Assembly (NCBI RefSeq): GCF_004745485.1
Contig: NZ_RHFG01000001.1
Location: forward strand, 248,001-312,000
DNA: 64,000 bases
Direction: 5' to 3'
From: Brevibacterium sp. S22
GTDB taxonomy: Bacteria > Actinomycetota > Actinomycetes > Actinomycetales > Brevibacteriaceae
Shown here: in pieces, positions 8,512-17,428 of the stretch
Layout: each line of letters begins with the position of its first letter
How positions within the stretch are numbered: the first letter of the stretch is position 1
Translations under genes and position numbers: made by a program
The notes under the pieces: generated by a model
Database searches by the model: none
What the model was told of the DNA's origin: nothing
The model's input: only the letters and a program-made list of their open reading frames with translations

Positions 8512-8547
8512 CCGGTCACGGCCGACCATGGGGTCGGCCGTGACCGG
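8512..8547 (-). terminator. Terminator hairpin of the glutamate dehydrogenase gene
   Basis: A perfect 16-bp stem (CCGGTCACGGCCGACC at 8512-8527 with its complement at 8532-8547) closes on a 4-nt loop, 8 bp past the gdh stop. A second copy of the loop-side decamer CATGGGGTCG lies just outside at 8497-8506 (first copy 8527-8536). Confidence 0.75.
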
Positions 8548-8554
8548 AATCGGA

Positions 8555-11500
8555 TCAGCTGTTGTGTTCGCTTTCCCAGGCCGAGGAGCGGACCATCGAC
8601 CGCAGGGAGCGCAGCAGCACCGACAGCGGGGCCTGGGTGACGGCGTCGAGTCCGAGGATCGTCTCCGTCGTCTCCAGCACTCGGCCCACGACCGTCTCGT
8701 TGCGTTCGAGCCATTCGGCCAGCCGCTGCTTCGCCCGCTCGTCCGGGGTGCCGGAGATCGGCGAATCCGTGGCGCCCAGGACCGTTCCGGTCACCGACAG
8801 GATCGCTGCGTAATAGTCATCACGCATGGATCCGCGGGCCAGAGCCGACCACCTGTCGCTGCGGTCGAGTTCACCGATGAGGGTGAGGATCTGCGAACCG
8901 GAGAAGCGTTCGTTCACGGCGTAGTAGACCTCTGCGACATCCTCGGCGGATTCGTTCGCGCGGGCCGCCAGCTGGGTGATGTCCAGCAGCACGAACTCGT
9001 CGAGCAGGGCAGCGGACCGCCAAGCGAGTTCGCTGGGCACACCTTCGTCGATGTAGCCCTGAGCCTTCGTCTGCATGGTCTCCGCATCGTAGCCGTCGAC
9101 GAGTTCCGGAACCCGGGAGCGCAGAGCCTCGACGACCTTGCCGTACATCTCGATGCCCGAATCGACGTCGAGGCTGTCCGGAGCCTGCTGCACGAGCCAG
9201 CGCGACGAGCGGTCGAGCACACGCACATAGTCGTGCTGGAGCTTCACCTGCACCTCGGTCGGCACCTGGTTGTCCAAGGCGCACACCGCTTCGAAGAAGT
9301 CGTCGAGACCGAAGATCTCCGAGACCACGACGAACACGCGCGCGATCTGCGGCACCGAGGCCGGGGTCTCCTCCAGCATCCGATAGGTGTAGGTCAGTCC
9401 GCCGCGGTCGACCAGCCGGTTGACGAGCTTCGCCGTCGCGATCTCCCGATGCAGCGGGTGCTCGGGGATGAGCTCCCCGTACTTCTCCTGCAGGGTCTCC
9501 GGGAAGTAGGACACGAGTTCCCGACGCATCCACGTCTCATCGGGTACGGGGCTGTCGAGGATCTCATCGGCTGCGTGCATCTTCACATAGGCCAGCAGCA
9601 CGGCGAGTTCGGGTGACACGTAGTAGCTGAATTCGCGTTTGGCCAGTTCGTCCGCGTTCGGCAGGAACTCGACCGCACGATCGAGGTCGGCGTTCTTCTC
9701 CAGGTAGCCCAACAGCCGACCATAGGTGCCCGACATGGATTCCGTCTGGGCTCGTGCCTCTCCGAGGACGACGTTCTGCGCGTAGTTGTTCGCCAGCACC
9801 CGGTCGGCGACCTGGTCGGTGAACGAGTGCAGGACCTGTTCCCGCTCTTCTGCGGCGAAGGCTCCCTTGTGCACGAGGGTGCGCAGGAGCAGTTTGATGT
9901 TGACCTCGTGGTCCGAGCTGTCGACGCCGGCCGAGTTGTCGACGGCATCGGTGTTGATCTCGACGCCGTTCAGCGCCGCTTCGACACGTCCCAGCTGAGT
10001 CACACCGAGGTTGCCGCCCTCGCCGACCACACGTGCCCGCACATCGGCGCCGTCGATTCGGATGGCGTCGTTGGACTTGTCGCCGACATCGGCGTGACTC
10101 TCGGTCGAGGATTTGATATAGGTGCCGATTCCGCCGTTGTAGACGAGGTCGACGGGTGCCTTGAGGATTTCGGACATGAGGTCTGCCGGGCTGCGCTTTC
10201 CCGGTTCGACTCCGAGCACCGAGGCGGCCTCCGGGCTGAGATCGATCGATTTCGCCGAACGGGAGAAGACTCCGCCGCCGGCGGAGATGAGGTCTCGGTC
10301 GTAGTCCTGCCAGCTCGAGCGCGGCAGGTCGAAGAGGCGCTGTCGTTCGACGAAGCTGCGTGCGGCCTCGGGGTTCGGGTCGAGGAAGATGTCCCGATGG
10401 TCGAACGCCGCGACCAGACGGATGTGCTCGCTGCGCAGCATCCCGTTGCCGAAGACGTCACCGCTCATATCGCCGATGCCCACGACCGTGAAGTCTTCGG
10501 CGGCGGTGTTGAGCCCGAGCTCGCGGAAATGGCGTTCGACGGACTTCCACGCACCCCGGGATGTGATGGCCATCGCCTTGTGGTCGTAGCCGACCGATCC
10601 GCCGGAGGCGAAGGCGTCACCGAGCCAGAAGCCGCGGCGTTCGGCGATCGCATTGGCCACATCGGAGAACCGTGCGGTGCCCTTGTCGGCGGCGACGACG
10701 AGGTAGTAGTCGTCCCCGTCATGGCGGACGACACGGTCGGGATGGACGACGACGCTGGAGTCATCGCTGCCGTACGTGAGGTTGTCTGAGACCTCGAGCA
10801 TGCTTTCGATGAACACCTCGTAGGCAGCCTGACCGGCAGCCATCCAGGCGTCCCGATCGCTCATCGGCGGCAGCTGTTTGGGGAAGAACCCGCCCTTTGC
10901 GCCGGTGGGCACGATGAGGGCGTTCTTGACCATCTGCGCCTTGACGAGGCCGAGGACCTCGGTGCGGAAATCGTCCCGACGATCCGACCAGCGCAGTCCG
11001 CCGCGAGCGACGGTGCCGAAGCGCAGATGCGCGCCTTCGACCTGCGGAGAGTACACCCACATCTCCAGTGCCGGCTTCGGCTTCGGCACGAAGCTGAGCT
11101 CGTCGGGTCGGATCTTGAGCACCAGGGCGGTCGGCAGAGCACCGGATTCGGCGATGTAGTAGTTCGTGCGCAGGGTCGCCCGCAGCAGCTCGAGGGAGGA
11201 GCGCAACACACGGTCCGCGTCGAGGCTGGCTACTTCTGTGAGTGAGGATTCGATGGATTCGTCGATCTCAGCCATCGCAGCTTCGCGCCTGCCCTCGTCG
11301 ACGTCCGGATCGAACTTGGCGGCGAAGTAGTCGACGAGCAGCTTCGAGATCTGCGGATAGTCGCTGTAGACCTCTCCGACGTAGGTATCCGAATACGTGA
11401 AGCCGGCCTGACGCAGGTATTTGCCCAGTGCGCGGATGATCGTCACATGCTGCCAGGAGAGCCCGGCGACGACGAGGCGGTCGAAGACTCCCGCTTCCTT

Positions 11501-13435
11501 CTTGCCTTCCCAACCGGCGATGAAGGCTTCGGCGATGCGGTCGTAGTCGTCGTCGGCCAGGTCCTCGGAGAAGCTGAGACCGAAGTCGTAGATGAAACGG
11601 TGCGAACCGTCGGCGAGGTCGAGTTCGTGGGGACGCTCGTCGACGACGTCGGCACCGAATGCTGTGAGGTAGGGCAGGACTTCGGACAGGCTGACCCGGT
11701 CGTGGCGGTAGAGGACGAGTCGGACGGAGGCGTCCGTGTTCTGTTCGGGGCGGTAGAGGCGCACTGCCGGCCCGTCACCGGCATCGAGGGCTTCGAACCG
11801 AGCGACGTCGGCGACCGCCTCGGCGGGGGTGTGATGTTCGCCGTAGCTGGGAGGGAACGCCTTCGACCACAGGTCGGCCCGAGCGTGCGAGGCCCCGGAG
11901 TCGCCGGTGTCGGCGGGGACGAGGAACGCGTGGACGTCTTCGGACCAGGAGCGGACGGCTCCGACGATGCGGTCCTCGACCTCATCGGCGCCGATCTGCG
12001 GCAGTTCGGAGTCACGGGCGACGCGGGCGATGAAGTGGATGCGGGCCAGCGCCGATTCGCTCAGCAGCACATCGAAGTCGACGCTGTCGGCGTTGTAGAA
12101 CCTCCGCAGCACTTCCTGCACGCGCACACGGGCATCGGTGTTGTAGAGGTCGCGCGGGAGGTAGAGGATGACGGAGACGAAGCGCTGGTAGGGGTCAGCG
12201 CGGACGAACACGCGCGATTCCCGGCGTTCCTGCATGTCGACGATCTCCATGACGACGTCGAAGATCTCTTCGGTGTCTTCGTGCAGGAGATCTTCGCGCG
12301 GGTAGTTCTCGAGGACTCCCAGCAGCTCGTTGGCCGAATGGGATCCGGTGGGGAATCCGCTGGCCGAGAGGATCTTCGCGACCTTCCGGTCGATGACCGG
12401 GATGTTGAGGACGCTGTCGTTGTAGAACTCGGGTTTGAACACGCCGACGAAACGGCGTTCGCCGACGATCTCACCGTCTGCGTCGAAGGTCTTCACGCCG
12501 ATGTAGTCCATGAAGGAGGATCGGATGACGCGGGAGCGGGAGTTCGCCTTCGTCAGCACCAGCACATGCGGTTCCAGGGCCTTGTCGGCGACAGCCCGGC
12601 TGAGCGGGGACTTCACGAGGGGGCGCAGGGTGGAGATGCCCATCGAGGTGTCCTCGATCGGTTCGAGGCTGCTGTGCTCGGCGTCATGGATGTAGTCGTA
12701 TTCGCGGTAGCCGAGGAAGGTGAAGTGGCCGTCGAGCCAGGTGAGCAGGGCAGCGGCGGATTCGGCTTCGGAGGCCAGCTCCGGGCGCGGTGCATGTGCG
12801 CTCAGCTCGGCGGCGATGTCTTTAGCCTTCGCGGCCATTGCCTGGGCGTCGCGGGCTGCCGCTGCCACATAGTCGAGGACTCCGCGCAGGCGGTCTTCGA
12901 GCGCGGCGAAGTCGGTGTCGGAGATGCGGTCGATCTCGAGACGGATCCAGGATTGCTGCTGTGGGGCGCCGTCCGCTGCGACGGCAGGGGCCTCGGAGAC
13001 CGTCGGGATGCTTGCCGTATCCGCACTGAGTGCGGGAGATTCGGCTGGGGAGAGGATCTTCTCTCCGGCGCCGGTTCCGGTGACGGTGATGATCGGGTGG
13101 TGGACGCGACGGATCGACCTGCCGTTCGCGGCGAGGTCGCTGACGATCGACGACACGAGGTGCGGCATATCAGCCAGGACGATGGCGATGACCGTGTGGT
13201 TGTCGCGGAACTCCGGCGAGTCGACGCTCGGATTGTAGATGGCGATCGCCGGTGTCTGACCGTCGTATTCGGTCCCGAGAGCGAAGTGATGGGCCGCCGC
13301 TGCCGCGTAGGCCTCGGGGTCGCTGGCCCCTGTTTCGAACCGCGGATAGTACGCTTCGAGGAAGTTCTCGGGGGCTGATTGCCCCCTCTGCTTCCTCCAC
13401 TCTTCTGCAACGTTCGAAATTGAGACCTGTGTCAC
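8555..13435 (-). CDS. gdh: NAD-specific glutamate dehydrogenase, large (about 180 kDa) class
   Basis: 1626 aa, matching the 1600-residue class typified by M. tuberculosis Rv2476c and Streptomyces GdhA. It interconverts glutamate and 2-oxoglutarate with NAD. The central catalytic region has GTVARGGLRWSDRRDDFRTE and KGGFFPK, with the substrate lysines, and VVGIGDMSGDVFGNGML, the nucleotide-binding region. Long N- and C-terminal regulatory segments (ACT/PAS-like in relatives) flank it. I start it at a GTG (13435) because AGAGGTGG lies directly upstream on the minus strand; an ATG at 13462 and a longer frame to 13510 lack a comparable site. It forms a single-gene unit, divergent from the DUF2505 gene. 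Confidence 0.93.
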   Translation of the reverse strand: MTQVSISNVAEEWRKQRGQSAPENFLEAYYPRFETGASDPEAYAAAAAHHFALGTEYDGQTPAIAIYNPSVDSPEFRDNHTVIAIVLADMPHLVSSIVSDLAANGRSIRRVHHPIITVTGTGAGEKILSPAESPALSADTASIPTVSEAPAVAADGAPQQQSWIRLEIDRISDTDFAALEDRLRGVLDYVAAAARDAQAMAAKAKDIAAELSAHAPRPELASEAESAAALLTWLDGHFTFLGYREYDYIHDAEHSSLEPIEDTSMGISTLRPLVKSPLSRAVADKALEPHVLVLTKANSRSRVIRSSFMDYIGVKTFDADGEIVGERRFVGVFKPEFYNDSVLNIPVIDRKVAKILSASGFPTGSHSANELLGVLENYPREDLLHEDTEEIFDVVMEIVDMQERRESRVFVRADPYQRFVSVILYLPRDLYNTDARVRVQEVLRRFYNADSVDFDVLLSESALARIHFIARVARDSELPQIGADEVEDRIVGAVRSWSEDVHAFLVPADTGDSGASHARADLWSKAFPPSYGEHHTPAEAVADVARFEALDAGDGPAVRLYRPEQNTDASVRLVLYRHDRVSLSEVLPYLTAFGADVVDERPHELDLADGSHRFIYDFGLSFSEDLADDDYDRIAEAFIAGWEGKKEAGVFDRLVVAGLSWQHVTIIRALGKYLRQAGFTYSDTYVGEVYSDYPQISKLLVDYFAAKFDPDVDEGRREAAMAEIDESIESSLTEVASLDADRVLRSSLELLRATLRTNYYIAESGALPTALVLKIRPDELSFVPKPKPALEMWVYSPQVEGAHLRFGTVARGGLRWSDRRDDFRTEVLGLVKAQMVKNALIVPTGAKGGFFPKQLPPMSDRDAWMAAGQAAYEVFIESMLEVSDNLTYGSDDSSVVVHPDRVVRHDGDDYYLVVAADKGTARFSDVANAIAERRGFWLGDAFASGGSVGYDHKAMAITSRGAWKSVERHFRELGLNTAAEDFTVVGIGDMSGDVFGNGMLRSEHIRLVAAFDHRDIFLDPNPEAARSFVERQRLFDLPRSSWQDYDRDLISAGGGVFSRSAKSIDLSPEAASVLGVEPGKRSPADLMSEILKAPVDLVYNGGIGTYIKSSTESHADVGDKSNDAIRIDGADVRARVVGEGGNLGVTQLGRVEAALNGVEINTDAVDNSAGVDSSDHEVNIKLLLRTLVHKGAFAAEEREQVLHSFTDQVADRVLANNYAQNVVLGEARAQTESMSGTYGRLLGYLEKNADLDRAVEFLPNADELAKREFSYYVSPELAVLLAYVKMHAADEILDSPVPDETWMRRELVSYFPETLQEKYGELIPEHPLHREIATAKLVNRLVDRGGLTYTYRMLEETPASVPQIARVFVVVSEIFGLDDFFEAVCALDNQVPTEVQVKLQHDYVRVLDRSSRWLVQQAPDSLDVDSGIEMYGKVVEALRSRVPELVDGYDAETMQTKAQGYIDEGVPSELAWRSAALLDEFVLLDITQLAARANESAEDVAEVYYAVNERFSGSQILTLIGELDRSDRWSALARGSMRDDYYAAILSVTGTVLGATDSPISGTPDERAKQRLAEWLERNETVVGRVLETTETILGLDAVTQAPLSVLLRSLRSMVRSSAWESEHNS

Positions 13436-13576
13436 TGTGCCACCTCTATGATCAACGAGCATTCGTCCGGCGATTCGACATCGAATCGTCACTGCCCACA
13501 CTATGCCCAATTATCGAGAAAGGCACGCCGAGCGGCATGCGGTGGTGTACCGTTCATTCGCTGGCAGACTGGAGCT

Positions 13577-14041
13577 ATGCGAACTCTGACCCTCAATCAT
13601 GACTATGCGGTTGATCTGTCGTCATTCCTGGCCAAACTCGCCGATCCCGGTGTGTGGGAGAAGCTCGGCTCCGAGGCCAGTGCCGAACATATGGACCCCG
13701 ACACCGAGATGACCGTGCGGACCCCGATGCCCAAGTCCGAGCTCCCTGCGGCTCTGGCCTCCAGGCTTCCGGAGAACACCGTACTGGTCGAGGTGTACAT
13801 GATCCCCGGGGATGTCCTCGGCACCGAGGCAGAGATCCGCATGACCGCCCGTGCCGCAGGCGTGCCCGTCGAGATCGATGCGGTCCTCGAGCTGCGCGAA
13901 GCGGAGTCAGTGACGAAGCTGACCGCACACGCAGAGATCAGCTCATCGATTCCGATGTTCGGAGCGATGATCGAACAGGCCGTGGTCCCGATCCTGGAGA
14001 AGCGACTGAGCGACCGGCTGCGCCGCTTCGAATCCGCCTGA
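13577..14041 (+). CDS. DUF2505-family (SRPBCC/START-like fold) protein
   Basis: A 154-aa protein starting MRTLTLNHDYAVDLSSFLAK. It carries WEKLGSEAS and VEIDAVLELREAESVTKLTAHAEISSSIPMFG-like blocks, split by hydrophobic strands, and ends with an amphipathic helix VVPILEKRLSDRLRRF. That pattern is seen in DUF2505 proteins, which have the SRPBCC fold for binding hydrophobic ligands. No ligand or function is established. The start chosen has GGAG only three bases upstream and a CAGACT hexamer just before it, so a leaderless message is possible. A longer frame starting at 13448 overlaps the gdh promoter region and is unlikely. Confidence 0.7.
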   Translation: MRTLTLNHDYAVDLSSFLAKLADPGVWEKLGSEASAEHMDPDTEMTVRTPMPKSELPAALASRLPENTVLVEVYMIPGDVLGTEAEIRMTARAAGVPVEIDAVLELREAESVTKLTAHAEISSSIPMFGAMIEQAVVPILEKRLSDRLRRFESA

Positions 14042-14079
14042 GTCCGACGGTCGACGAAGCTGATCGCCGATACGTCGGT

Positions 14080-14556
14080 TCAGCTCTCGTCGCCGAGCAG
14101 CTGATCGAGTTCAGAGGAGTCGTACCACAGCAGATCGGAAGCGCCGAGGTGGTCCTCAGCCCCGCTCGCGCCCGTCTCCTCGGCCAGCCGCACCGCTTCG
14201 TCCCAGACGACGTCTTCGTCGAGGTGGAAGCTTGCGACCCGGGTCATATCGACCTCGGCGAGGGTGATGAGTTCGAAGCCGTCGGTCAGCAGTTCAGCCG
14301 GGCTGGACTCAGGGGCGTCATAGGCCACGATGACACGGCGCTCGGGGGCCGCCTCGGCGACGGCATCGGTCTCAGCAGGATCGAACTCCGCGTTCGCGGC
14401 CAGGGCGGCGGCGATGCACATGGCGTCGAATTCAGCTGTTTCGAACTCCTCGCCGCGCAGGCTGCGCCCCTGGGCATCGGGGGCGACGGCGCGGACGTCG
14501 GTGAGTGTCGAACGCAGCGCGGTCAGGGTGGTGGGAATGTAGCAGCGAATGGCCAT
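14080..14556 (-). CDS. Conserved actinobacterial protein, DUF6912-like
   Basis: 158 aa, acidic, beginning MAIRCYIPTTLTALR and ending LDQLLGDES. I recognise the overall pattern of small actinobacterial proteins of the DUF6912 type (an N-terminal YIP-TTL strand, an internal RRVIVAYDAP segment, and an AEVDMTRVASFHLDE segment) but know no function. The inner ATG at 14556 has GAGGGG next to it; the ATG at 14565 has no upstream site. It lies 10 bp downstream of the CpaE-like gene on the same strand, suggesting one transcript with the SAF/CpaE-like pair. Confidence 0.6.
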   Translation of the reverse strand: MAIRCYIPTTLTALRSTLTDVRAVAPDAQGRSLRGEEFETAEFDAMCIAAALAANAEFDPAETDAVAEAAPERRVIVAYDAPESSPAELLTDGFELITLAEVDMTRVASFHLDEDVVWDEAVRLAEETGASGAEDHLGASDLLWYDSSELDQLLGDES

Positions 14557-14566
14557 GCCCCTCATC

Positions 14567-15841
14567 CTAGTCCCGCGGTCCGCTCCCCTGACCCACCCGC
14601 ATCTTCCGTCCGCGACGACCGGTGCGAAGGCGCTCGCGTCCTCCCTCGGCTCTGCGGGACCGGCGACGGCCCGGCAGGAGCTCGTCGACCATCCCGGCGA
14701 GGTCGCCGACGAGGACGGACCGGGGATTCTGTTCGTGGAGGGTGTGGCCGGCGAGCATCGCGGCGTCGGCGGTGGAGCGGTCGTCGCTGAGCATGAAGTC
14801 CGGGGTGATGCGCACGAATCGGGCGAGGACCTCTCTGATCCGAGTCTCGGCGGGGTGGCCGACCGCGCTTGAGCGCACCTTCGTGATCACCAGCCGCAGC
14901 TTCTCCCGCACAGTTTCGGCCCGCGCTGTGCCGAGGAGTTTGACCAGCCGCTGCAGACCGATCGGGTCCCCCGCGGCGAGGACGAGCACGGTATCGGCGG
15001 CCTCAAGGGCGGCGCGAGTGGCGCAGTGCCGGTCATAGAAAGGGTCAGCGAGGTCATCATCGGGATCGATGCGGTCGCTGACGTCGACGATGACGACGTC
15101 GTAGACCTTCGCCAAGCGCTGCAGCACCGTTTCGAGGACGGAGGCGCGGATCTCCGGCCACCGCTCGGGCCTCGTCAGCCCGGTGACGACATGGAAGTTC
15201 TCACGGATCGCTGCATGCGGCACCGAATGCGGATCGAGTCTCCCGGACGGGTCTGTCTGCGATCGGCACAGACTGGCCAGGTGTGAGGATTCCTCTGTCA
15301 GCCCGAGCGTGGACGCGACCATCCCGGAGACCGTGTCGGCGTCGACGATGACGCTGCGCCTGCCCTGGCGGGCGGCCTGATCAGCGAGATTGACGGCCGT
15401 GAGGGTGCGTCCGGGCGACGACCCCGTCCCCCAGACCGTGATGATCACTCCCGCTCCGCCGACGGCGCCCGGTGGCGTCGTCGGGCGCGGCGGGACCACG
15501 GTGGCGGCACGGATGTCCTCGATGGCCGACGCCATCGTCGTCGCATCCGCATCCGTCGAGACCACGGCGGTGATGCCGACGGCTTCGAGCACGTGCGCGT
15601 CATCACCGAAGCCGAGCACCTTCGCTCCGGACGCCGTGATCGCGGTGATCACCTCGGCGTCGAGACCTGGAAAGTATCGGCCGATGATGACGACGTCGGC
15701 TCCGCCGGTGCGGCAGTGGGCCAGCAGCTCCACCTCGTCGGCGGGGCGGGCGACGATCGTGACATCGTCGATCTCGCTGAGCAGCTCGAAGAGGATGAGG
15801 TCGTACTCGAAGTCGACGGCCAGCAGGACCTGTGTCATCAC
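14567..15841 (-). CDS. CpaE/TadZ-like receiver-plus-ATPase protein
   Basis: 424 aa. The first about 110 residues form a response-regulator-like domain (VTIVARPADEVELLAHC, VVIIGRYFPGLDAEVI). The rest is a MinD/ParA-type P-loop ATPase with VWGTGSSPGRTLTAVNLA. In the deviant Walker A both lysines are replaced (the catalytic position is Arg), while SVIVDADTVSGMVASTLGL and YDVVIVDVSDR keep the Walker A-prime and B regions. CpaE/TadZ proteins place tight-adherence (Flp) pilus machines at the pole, and degenerate Walker A motifs occur among them. The gene overlaps the upstream SAF gene by 4 bp. No pilin, TadA or secretin genes are nearby, so its partner machine is unknown. Confidence 0.72.
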   Translation of the reverse strand: MMTQVLLAVDFEYDLILFELLSEIDDVTIVARPADEVELLAHCRTGGADVVIIGRYFPGLDAEVITAITASGAKVLGFGDDAHVLEAVGITAVVSTDADATTMASAIEDIRAATVVPPRPTTPPGAVGGAGVIITVWGTGSSPGRTLTAVNLADQAARQGRRSVIVDADTVSGMVASTLGLTEESSHLASLCRSQTDPSGRLDPHSVPHAAIRENFHVVTGLTRPERWPEIRASVLETVLQRLAKVYDVVIVDVSDRIDPDDDLADPFYDRHCATRAALEAADTVLVLAAGDPIGLQRLVKLLGTARAETVREKLRLVITKVRSSAVGHPAETRIREVLARFVRITPDFMLSDDRSTADAAMLAGHTLHEQNPRSVLVGDLAGMVDELLPGRRRSRRAEGGRERLRTGRRGRKMRVGQGSGPRD

Positions 15842-16485
15842 TGCCCGCCGTCGTCGGCGGGAACGGATGGGGCGCCGACGACGGAGAGCACGCTGCGTCC
15901 GTCGAGGGCCGCGAGCACGCCGGGCAGGTCCCCAGAGCCGACGAACACTTCGATCCGGGCCCCATCGCCTGCCCCGAAGCTGCCGACGTCTCGGGTGATG
16001 TGGGCGACCGGAGCGGAATCGACGATCTGCTCGGGCGGTGTTCCGTCCTCGTCGATCCCGTTCTGGTCCGGTTGGGCCCAGACGTCGACGAGGCTGCCCG
16101 AGCCGACGACGCTGGGAACGGAACCGGCGATGTCGATCGCCACGACCCGTCCTTCGAGTTCGGACAGGGGCGCCACCGCCGAGGCGGCCAGCAGCTCCCC
16201 CGCCGCAACAACGCTGCGCACGCTCGTGTTCGCCGGCAGCTCGGCATCGGCCGAGAGGTACTTCTTGCCGAGATCGGCGAGATTGACCTCGGCGACGGTC
16301 AAGTCAGCCGGCTCGAGGACTTCACCGGGGACGAGGGCGTGGGCACTCGCCCACACGCGGGCAGTCGAGTTCGCCGAGGTGACGAGCAGATAGGTTCCGA
16401 CGACCGCGAGAATGACGAGCACCGCTCCGACCAGCAGCCGTGCGTCGGTCCAGCGGGGGCGCCTGCTTCGCTTCGAGAGCTCCAT
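15838..16485 (-). CDS. SAF-domain membrane protein, CpaB/RcpC-like
   Basis: 215 aa with one N-terminal membrane segment (LLVGAVLVILAVVGTYLLV, residues about 17-36) and a SAF domain from about residue 45 (ALVPGEVLEPADLTVAEVNL, with LPANTSVRSVVAAGELL). SAF domains of CpaB/RcpC proteins act outside the membrane in Flp pilus assembly; some bind glycans. Its stop overlaps the start of the CpaE-like ATPase (ATGA), so the two are made together. A stand-alone SAF plus CpaE-like pair is common in actinobacteria, but its role is not known to me. Confidence 0.75.
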   Translation of the reverse strand: MELSKRSRRPRWTDARLLVGAVLVILAVVGTYLLVTSANSTARVWASAHALVPGEVLEPADLTVAEVNLADLGKKYLSADAELPANTSVRSVVAAGELLAASAVAPLSELEGRVVAIDIAGSVPSVVGSGSLVDVWAQPDQNGIDEDGTPPEQIVDSAPVAHITRDVGSFGAGDGARIEVFVGSGDLPGVLAALDGRSVLSVVGAPSVPADDGGQ

Positions 16486-16512
16486 TGCATCTCCAGATTC
16501 GCAGAAGTTTCA

Positions 16513-16627
16513 CTGACAGAAACCGTTCCTCAGTGATAATATTAGGCATCAAATGATGCCAAAGCGGTGTTTTTGGCAAATCGCACCAACAAGCAGATGG
16601 ACATCTGGAGGCAGGTGGACATTTGGA
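16513..16627 (+). promoter_or_regulatory. Promoter, 16-bp palindrome and direct repeats in front of the BldC-like gene
   Basis: CTGACA (16513-16518) and GATAAT (16535-16540) are spaced by 16 bp. At the expected start of transcription lies a 16-bp palindrome, GGCATCA-AA-TGATGCC (16545-16560). Further on, two 12-bp direct repeats TGGACATCTGGA and TGGACATTTGGA (16598-16609 and 16616-16627) lie 18 bp apart, just before the ribosome site. The arrangement suggests operator sites; this is inference. Confidence 0.5.
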
Positions 16628-16644
16628 ATGGGAGAAGTCACCTC

Positions 16645-16866
16645 ATGGCCGTCGAAAGTCGCTTCCTGCCGCTGACCGATGTGGCCGAGCTGCTCAATGT
16701 CTCGATCGCTCAGGCCCGGGCACTGGTCCGTTCGGGCGATCTCCGCGCCATCAAGGTCGGCGGGCGCGGCCAGTGGCGAGTCGAGAAGTCCGAGATCGAA
16801 GCCTATATCCAACGGATGTACGAGCGCACCGAGTACCAGATCAAGACCGGATCCATCGAGGACTGA
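16645..16866 (+). CDS. BldC-like small winged-helix (MerR/excisionase-type) DNA-binding protein
   Basis: 73 aa, nearly all one helix-turn-helix domain: LPLTDVAELLNVSIAQARAL, then VRSGDLRAIKVGGRGQWRVE, ending in a helix EIEAYIQRMYERTEYQ. This is the excisionase/MerR-type domain of BldC and of regulators in actinobacterial core regions. BldC of Streptomyces controls development by head-to-tail binding on direct repeats. The ATG at 16645 has GGGAG 10 bases before it; an in-frame longer version is possible but would translate the 12-bp direct repeats. The gene is divergent from the SAF/CpaE-like operon, a likely target. Confidence 0.82.
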   Translation: MAVESRFLPLTDVAELLNVSIAQARALVRSGDLRAIKVGGRGQWRVEKSEIEAYIQRMYERTEYQIKTGSIED

Positions 16867-16903
16867 CCCTCCCACTTCGACTCTGATCTCCATCACACCC
16901 GGC

Positions 16904-17428
16904 TCATTCGAAGGGATTCGTCCGGGCGTGGACGGCACTGATCGCAGCGAAGGGAACGATGCGGCCGGCGATTTCGACATAGTCGGCGCCGACGAGTTCG
17001 CATCGTCCGCGGATACCGCCGGAGCGGTCGGCAACATCGATCGACACCTCTTCATGAGCGGCTGACCAGCGGCGCAATGCGGACCCCATCCCCAGACGCT
17101 CAAGCCCACCGACTTCGAACCGATGTACCTTCGTGGTCAGCCTGAGTCCACGAACGGCACTGATCGCAACGGCAGAGACCTCAGCCCCGGCAACGACGAC
17201 GATGTCACGGCCGAGGAAGCGCACCGCACCATTGACCTCACGATCAGACATCGTCACCCGCACCGTCGACCCCACTGCTCCACGCAGCCGTTCGAGCAGA
17301 GTCCTTTCGGCGGCCTGACCGGCGACTTCATCTCCGTACTCACCTCGCCTGGCGTGCACGCGTGCCGCTGAGTCGGCGGCTTCGATATCCGCCAGAAGTG
17401 CATCGATGCGATCGTCCATAGACGCCAA
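16904..17428 (-). CDS. Conserved protein of unknown function
   Basis: 174 aa. The first about 50 residues look helical (DDRIDALLADIEAADSAARV, then GQAAERTLLERLRGAVGSTV). The rest is strand-rich and appears as two similar halves: GSTVRVTMSDREVNGAVRFLG with a following AVAISAVRGL, and EVSIDVADRSGGIRGRCELVG with a following PFAAISAVHA. Each half resembles a small barrel (Sm/LSm- or SH3-like). I do not recognise a family. A start at the inner ATG (17419, MDDRID) is also possible. It converges with the BldC-like gene and is divergent from the LysM gene. Confidence 0.6.
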   Translation of the reverse strand: MASMDDRIDALLADIEAADSAARVHARRGEYGDEVAGQAAERTLLERLRGAVGSTVRVTMSDREVNGAVRFLGRDIVVVAGAEVSAVAISAVRGLRLTTKVHRFEVGGLERLGMGSALRRWSAAHEEVSIDVADRSGGIRGRCELVGADYVEIAGRIVPFAAISAVHARTNPFE

